Shown here one piece after another: positions 5,255 through 8,604 of a DNA stretch of 8,604 nucleotides. Under the pieces are notes generated by a model. That model saw nothing but the letters and a program-made list of their open reading frames with translations, searched no databases and was not told the DNA's origin. Numbering within the stretch: position 1 is the first letter of the stretch; each line of letters starts with the position of its first letter. The DNA comes from an uncultured Acidimicrobiales bacterium (GTDB lineage: Bacteria > Actinomycetota > Acidimicrobiia > Acidimicrobiales > Iamiaceae), in the NCBI GenBank assembly GCA_937926025.1, contig CALANQ010000389.1:1-8604 (forward strand), written 5' to 3'. The translations under genes and the position numbers were made by a program.

Positions 5255-6181
5255 ATGGCACCGCCCCGCCCGCCGGCCGATGTGAAGGCCATGGCCGCCA
5301 CCTCCACGGACCGCCGGGTCTTCGGCGACGACTGGGTGTTCGAGCGCAAGCTCGACGGCTACCGCTGCCTGGCCTGGGTCGACGACCGGGGTGTGCGGCT
5401 GCGGTCCCGCAACGACCTCTCGTTCGACGCCACCTACCCCGAGGTGGCGCGGGCGCTGGCCGAACGGGCCCACGGAACAATGCTCGTGGATGGCGAGGTG
5501 GTCGCCATGGTCGACGGCCAGACCAGCTTCGAACGGCTCCAGCAGAAGGCCGGCGACCCATCCGTGCCCGTGCAGTACGTGGTGTTCGACCTGCTCTGGT
5601 TCGACGGCAACGACGTCCGCCCGCTCCCGCTCGAAGCGCGACAGGCCGCCCTCGCCGACGTCCTCGACCCCGGCGGGCCCCTCGTGCTCAGCCAGGCGAT
5701 GCCCGGCGACGGCGCCGAGCTGCTGGCCGCGGCGTGCGGCCTGGGCTGGGAGGGCCTCATCGCCAAGCGCCTCGGGTCCACCTACCAGCCCCGCCGTAGC
5801 AAGGACTGGCTGAAGCTGAAGTGCGTCCACCAGCAGGAGGTGGTGGTGGGTGGCTACACGGAGCCCAAGGGTTCGCGCGCCGGCCTCGGTGCGCTGCTCG
5901 TGGGCGTGTACGAAGGCGGTGAGCTGCGCTACGCCGGCAAGGTCGGGACGGGGTTCGACAACGCCACGCTCCACGCCCTCTACCAGGAGCTCCACGCCGC
6001 CGAGCGCCCCACGTCGCCGTTCGCGGGCACGATCAAGGAGCGGGCGGTGCACTGGGTCGAGCCGACGATGGTGGTGGAGGTCGGCTTCGGCGAGTGGACC
6101 AGCGCGGGTCACCTCCGTCACCCCCGGTACCTCGGGCGCCGACCGGACAAGGACCCGGGCGACGTCGTGCGCGAGCCCTGA
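5255..6181 (+). CDS. Stand-alone ATP-dependent DNA ligase (LigD ligase-domain type)
   Basis: The protein has 308 residues and consists of adenylation domain plus OB-fold only. It should seal DNA nicks or breaks using ATP, as in bacterial end joining. Nucleotidyltransferase motifs in order: motif I KLDGYR (32-37) with Lys32 as the AMP-accepting lysine; SRN (51-53); DGEVV (80-84); motif III FDLLWFDG (111-118); motif IV EGLIAKR (166-172); motif V WLKLK (185-189). The OB-fold follows (EVVVGGYTEPKGSRAGLGAL, 195-214), ending in HLRHPRYLGRRPDKDPGDVV (286-305), the LigD-type motif VI region. The primase/polymerase and 3'-phosphoesterase domains of full LigD are absent, and no Ku gene is in the window; they may be separate genes. 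The ATG at 5255 keeps the short N-terminal lead before KAMAATS (compare 'PMLATS' in relatives); the ATG at 5291 would cut into it. It is probably co-transcribed with the NTF2-like gene. Confidence 0.92.
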   Translation: MAPPRPPADVKAMAATSTDRRVFGDDWVFERKLDGYRCLAWVDDRGVRLRSRNDLSFDATYPEVARALAERAHGTMLVDGEVVAMVDGQTSFERLQQKAGDPSVPVQYVVFDLLWFDGNDVRPLPLEARQAALADVLDPGGPLVLSQAMPGDGAELLAAACGLGWEGLIAKRLGSTYQPRRSKDWLKLKCVHQQEVVVGGYTEPKGSRAGLGALLVGVYEGGELRYAGKVGTGFDNATLHALYQELHAAERPTSPFAGTIKERAVHWVEPTMVVEVGFGEWTSAGHLRHPRYLGRRPDKDPGDVVREP

Positions 6182-6195
6182 GCCCGCACGCACGA

Positions 6196-6219
6196 GGGCC
6201 GTGGCGGATGCGCTGGCCC
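6196..6219. terminator. Weak hairpin between convergent ligase and flavin reductase genes
   Basis: GGGCC (6196-6200) pairs with GGCCC (6215-6219), with a possible inner GCG/CGC pairing around GATG. It occupies the 44-nt gap between the two stops, where a bidirectional terminator is expected. The stem is short and interrupted, so this is tentative. Confidence 0.3.
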
Positions 6220-6225
6220 GGAGCG

Positions 6226-6738
6226 TCAGCGGGGGTGGTCGGGGTGCTCGGTCGGGTCGTGGGCCGGCGACAGGTCGTCGACGTCGGACGTGCGCAGCGG
6301 GGTGAACGGCTCCCGGCTCCACACCTCGACCGGATCGATGGTGAACACGACGTGGTCGCCCCCATCGTCGAGCACCGCCTCCTTGCGGCCCACCAGCCCG
6401 TGGTCGCAGCCGGTGAGCACGGGCACGCCCTGCGGGCCGCGCCGCCAGGGCACCTGCTCGAACTTGTCGACCTCGTCACCCGTCTGGGCGCCGAACGTCC
6501 GGGCCAGCTCGTGGTCGTCGGCCCTGAGGAAGTGCACGGCCAGGTGCGATGCCCGGATGGCCACCCCGAACGTGTGGTTGGCCTTCGAGATCCACACCGC
6601 GTAGCCGTGCGGCTCCATGCTCGACTGGCCGTGGAAGCCCACGAGGCAGCCGGCCCGCTCGTCGCCCGCGGCGGTGGTGACCACCACCAGGGCGGGGTCG
6701 CTGGACGCCATCAGCTGGTCGAACGGATCGGTTCCCAC
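6226..6738 (-). CDS. Flavin reductase-like protein (FMN-binding split-barrel)
   Basis: The protein has 170 residues from the GTG at 6738. The first residues, GTDPFDQLMASSDPALVVVT, match the usual N-terminus of this small actinobacterial group. AGDERAGCLVGFHGQSS (24-40), the flavin-binding region with Gly30-Cys31, and WISKANHTFGVAIRASHLAVHF (49-70) follow as in flavin reductase-domain proteins. Such proteins bind FMN/FAD and reduce it with NAD(P)H, or carry it for partner oxidoreductases; no partner monooxygenase is seen nearby, so the actual reaction is unknown. The C-terminal tail (DVDDLSPAHDPTEHPDHPR) is acidic and His/Pro-rich and looks disordered. The alternative ATG at 6777 would add 13 residues read through the likely promoter and was rejected. 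It diverges from the TM0106-type gene across an 80-nt gap and converges on the ligase. Confidence 0.85.
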   Translation of the reverse strand: MGTDPFDQLMASSDPALVVVTTAAGDERAGCLVGFHGQSSMEPHGYAVWISKANHTFGVAIRASHLAVHFLRADDHELARTFGAQTGDEVDKFEQVPWRRGPQGVPVLTGCDHGLVGRKEAVLDDGGDHVVFTIDPVEVWSREPFTPLRTSDVDDLSPAHDPTEHPDHPR

Positions 6739-6751
6739 GGCACCAGCCTTA
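6739..6751 (-). promoter_or_regulatory. Candidate leaderless -10 element of the flavin reductase gene
   Basis: On the minus strand AAGGCT (6750-6745, preceded by T) ends 6 nt before the GTG at 6738. There is no Shine-Dalgarno. The same hexamer-to-start spacing is seen at the GDPD and NTF2-like genes, which supports both the start chosen and leaderless transcription. Confidence 0.4.
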
Positions 6752-6804
6752 CCCGTGCACACCCTGCGGCAGACCATCCCCGGGTCGCTGTCAGAGGGGT
6801 GTGG

Positions 6805-6818
6805 GACACTCGGAGCCG
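6805..6818 (+). promoter_or_regulatory. Candidate -10 element of the TM0106-type gene
   Basis: GACACT at 6805-6810 has the A2/T6 pattern and ends 8 nt before the ATG at 6819, compatible with leaderless or near-leaderless transcription. A GGAG at 6812-6815 is too close to the ATG to be an ordinary Shine-Dalgarno. Confidence 0.3.
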
Positions 6819-8604
6819 ATGTTCCTCCTCGACGGCACCTGGGTGTTCAGCGCCACCGATCTGGTGACCGCGCTGCGCTGCGAGTACCAGGTGCTGCACC
6901 GCCGGGCGGAGAAGGCCGGGCTGGTGGACGCGGTCGACACCGACGATCCGGTCCTGGCCCGCGCCGCCGAGCTGGGCATCGCCCACGAGCACCGCGTGCT
7001 CGAAGGGCTGGTGGCCGACGACGGCGAAGGCACGGTCGGCGCGCCGGGCGGCGTGGTGTCCATCGCCCAGCCCAGCACGTCGTCGCGGGCTGCGCTGGAG
7101 GAGGCGCACCGCCAGACCCGGGCGGCCCTCGCCGGGGGTGCCGAGGTCGTGTACCAGGCGGCCTTCTTCCACGACGGGTTCCACGGCCTGGCGGACTTCG
7201 TGGTGCGCACGGTCGGCTCGGATGGCACCGCCCGCTACGAGCCGGCCGACACCAAGCTCGCCCGCCATGCCCGGGTGGAGGCGCTGCTCCAGCTCGCGGC
7301 CTACGGCGACCAGCTGGTGGCCATGGGCTTCCCCGCCCCGCACCAGGTGCACCTGTGGCTGGGCGACGGCACGGTCTCGTCCCACCGGTTCGCGGACCTG
7401 CAGCCCATCCTGGCGGACCGGGCCGACCGGCTCCGGGAGCTGCTCGCCCGGCCCGCGACCGTGCCGGTCTGGGGCGACCCCGAGCTGCGGGCGTGCGGCT
7501 GGTGCCCCCACTGCAGCGCCGCGGAGCAGGCCACCCGCGATGTGCTGCTGGTGGCCGGGGTCCGGGTCGACCAGCGGGCCAAGCTGGCCGCCGCCGGCAT
7601 CCGCACCATCGACGACCTGGCCGCCGCCACCGAGGCGCCGCCGGACCTGAAGGCCGAGACGTTCGCCAAGATCCACGCCCAAGCCGTGCTCCAGGTCGGC
7701 CAGGACGCCACCCGCACGGCGGACGATCCGCTCGGCGTCGTCACGGCGGAGCTCGTCAACCCGGCGGGCATCGCCCTCATCCCCGAGCCCAACCCCGGCG
7801 ACGTCTTCTTCGACTTCGAAGGCGACCCGCTCCACGCCGAGGCGGGCTGGAACGACCTCGGGCTGGAGTACCTGTTCGGAAGCGTCACGCACGCTCCGGG
7901 TGGCGGCGACGCGCTGGATTACTGGCCGCTGTGGGCGCACGACCGGCGGGCGGAGAAGGCGGCGGTGGAGCGCTACCTGGACTGGCTCATCGAACGCCGG
8001 TCCACCCCGGGCTTCGAGGGCATGCACGTGTACCACTACGCGCCCTACGAGATCACCGGCCTCAAGCGCATGGTCCAGCGCTACGGCACCCGCAGCGAGG
8101 AGCTGGACCGGCTGCTGATCGACGGCGTGTTCGTCGACCTCTACTCCGTGGTGCGCCGGTCCATCCGCATCTCCGAGGCGTCGTACAGCATCAAGCGGCT
8201 CGAGCCCCTCTACATGGGCGACGACCTCCGCACCAGCGAGGTCGCCGGCGGCGCGGACTCCATCATCTGGTACGGCAACTACCGCCTCCTGCTCGAGGAG
8301 GGCAGGACCGTCGACGCCCAGGCCCAGCTCGACGAGCTCGCCTCCTACAACCAGTACGACTGCGTCTCCACGCTGCGCCTGCGGGACTGGCTGCTGTCGC
8401 TGCCCGGCGGGCAGCGCCCCGGCCCCCGGCCCGCCGAGCAGGAGAACGAGCGCCCGGCGGAGACAGCCGAGCAGGCGGCCGCGCTCGCCCTGGAGCAGGA
8501 GCTGCTGGCGCCGTTCGCGGACAAGGCGCCCGCCGACCGCACCCCCGACGAGGACGCCGTCGCGCTGCTGGCCGCCGCCCTGCTCTTCCACCGGCGGGAG
8601 GCCC
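6819..8604 (+). CDS. TM0106-family RecB-like nuclease with RNase H-like exonuclease domain (3' end outside window)
   Basis: The frame is open from ATG 6819 to the window end; 595 residues are visible and there is no stop. Residues 1-240 are RecB-like (PD-(D/E)XK) with an iron-sulfur staple: LRCEYQVLHRR supplies Cys21, and ELRACGWCPHC supplies Cys226, Cys229 and Cys232, so four Cys as in AddB/Cas4-type nucleases. The active site is Asp126 (GLADF), EPADTK (141-146, Asp144 and Lys146) and the QLAAY motif (158-162). Residues 250-272 (RAKLAAAGIRTIDDLAAA) look like a helix-hairpin-helix. Residues 327-525 are an RNase H/DnaQ-like exonuclease domain: DVFFDFEGDP (Asp332, Glu334), YHYAPYEITGLKRM (405-418), FVDLYSVVRRSI (438-449) and YNQYDC (510-515, Asp514). 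A charged, Ala-rich linker follows. Family members are much longer and usually end in a Dna2/UvrD-type helicase, so a helicase is expected beyond the window. The role is presumed DNA processing or repair, but no member's function is firmly known to me. Confidence 0.85.
   Translation, partial: MFLLDGTWVFSATDLVTALRCEYQVLHRRAEKAGLVDAVDTDDPVLARAAELGIAHEHRVLEGLVADDGEGTVGAPGGVVSIAQPSTSSRAALEEAHRQTRAALAGGAEVVYQAAFFHDGFHGLADFVVRTVGSDGTARYEPADTKLARHARVEALLQLAAYGDQLVAMGFPAPHQVHLWLGDGTVSSHRFADLQPILADRADRLRELLARPATVPVWGDPELRACGWCPHCSAAEQATRDVLLVAGVRVDQRAKLAAAGIRTIDDLAAATEAPPDLKAETFAKIHAQAVLQVGQDATRTADDPLGVVTAELVNPAGIALIPEPNPGDVFFDFEGDPLHAEAGWNDLGLEYLFGSVTHAPGGGDALDYWPLWAHDRRAEKAAVERYLDWLIERRSTPGFEGMHVYHYAPYEITGLKRMVQRYGTRSEELDRLLIDGVFVDLYSVVRRSIRISEASYSIKRLEPLYMGDDLRTSEVAGGADSIIWYGNYRLLLEEGRTVDAQAQLDELASYNQYDCVSTLRLRDWLLSLPGGQRPGPRPAEQENERPAETAEQAAALALEQELLAPFADKAPADRTPDEDAVALLAAALLFHRREA

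Noticed and set aside
4356..5561. Minus-strand frames of 401 and 322 residues over the NTF2-like gene and the 4360-4827 gap
   Set aside because: They overlap the supported + strand genes, show no family motifs, and are Arg/Pro-rich as expected for antisense frames.
5231..6322. A 363-residue minus-strand frame opposite the ligase
   Set aside because: It is antisense to a ligase with all catalytic motifs intact; no domain is visible.
6711..8591. A 626-residue open frame on the minus strand
   Set aside because: It is antisense to the TM0106-type nuclease, whose motifs are unmistakable, and its product is repetitive Gly/Val/Arg-rich sequence.
1..8604. CRISPR array, insertion sequence, tRNA/rRNA or phage genes
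   Set aside because: I found no spaced direct repeats, terminal inverted repeats with a transposase, tRNA-like cloverleaf or phage-type proteins. Cas4-like features in the last gene belong to a TM0106-type protein with no cas neighbours in view.

Overview
The window is very GC-rich, with G or C at most third codon positions. It contains GTG as well as ATG starts, several starts that lack a Shine-Dalgarno sequence, DUF2510 and DUF4214 domain proteins, and hairpin terminators without a U-tract. Together these point to an actinobacterium. The fibronectin III/DUF4214 secreted protein and the small flavin reductase type suggest the Acidimicrobiia (Iamia/Ilumatobacter-like). The lineage is an inference, not something read directly from the sequence.

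Layout. Bases 3-464 (+) are the 3' end of a gene that looks like a PlsC/PlsB-type acyltransferase. Bases 504-2017 (+) hold a lipoprotein glycerophosphodiester phosphodiesterase joined by an ATGA overlap to a MOSC-domain protein. Bases 2051-3067 (+) encode a secreted, single-pass membrane protein with a cytoplasmic DUF2510 tail. It has its own promoter and a strong Shine-Dalgarno, and converges on 3136-4221 (-), a secreted Fn3 plus DUF4214-repeat protein; a perfect 13-bp hairpin separates the two. Bases 4222-4827 contain no convincing intact gene. They hold several inverted repeats, a short open frame ending in an LPRTG sortase-like motif (probably a decayed gene end), a 15-bp hairpin and a second hairpin. 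Bases 4828-5241 (+) encode an NTF2/SnoaL-like 'ester cyclase', followed after 13 nt by a stand-alone LigD-type ATP-dependent DNA ligase (5255-6181). A flavin reductase-like gene (6226-6738, -) converges on the ligase. It diverges from the last gene (6819 to beyond the window end, +), a TM0106-family protein with a RecB-like Fe-S nuclease domain followed by an RNase H/DnaQ-like exonuclease domain.

How the genes relate. The left part is lipid and envelope oriented: acyltransferase, GDPD lipoprotein, DUF2510 membrane protein, DUF4214 secreted protein and wall-anchor remnant. The right part is DNA-repair oriented (ligase and two-nuclease protein) with small redox or NTF2-fold genes between. No mobile element, CRISPR array, tRNA or rRNA is visible. 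The closest thing to an under-described system is the two-nuclease TM0106 protein near a stand-alone ligase. The most unusual non-coding stretch is 4222-4827.
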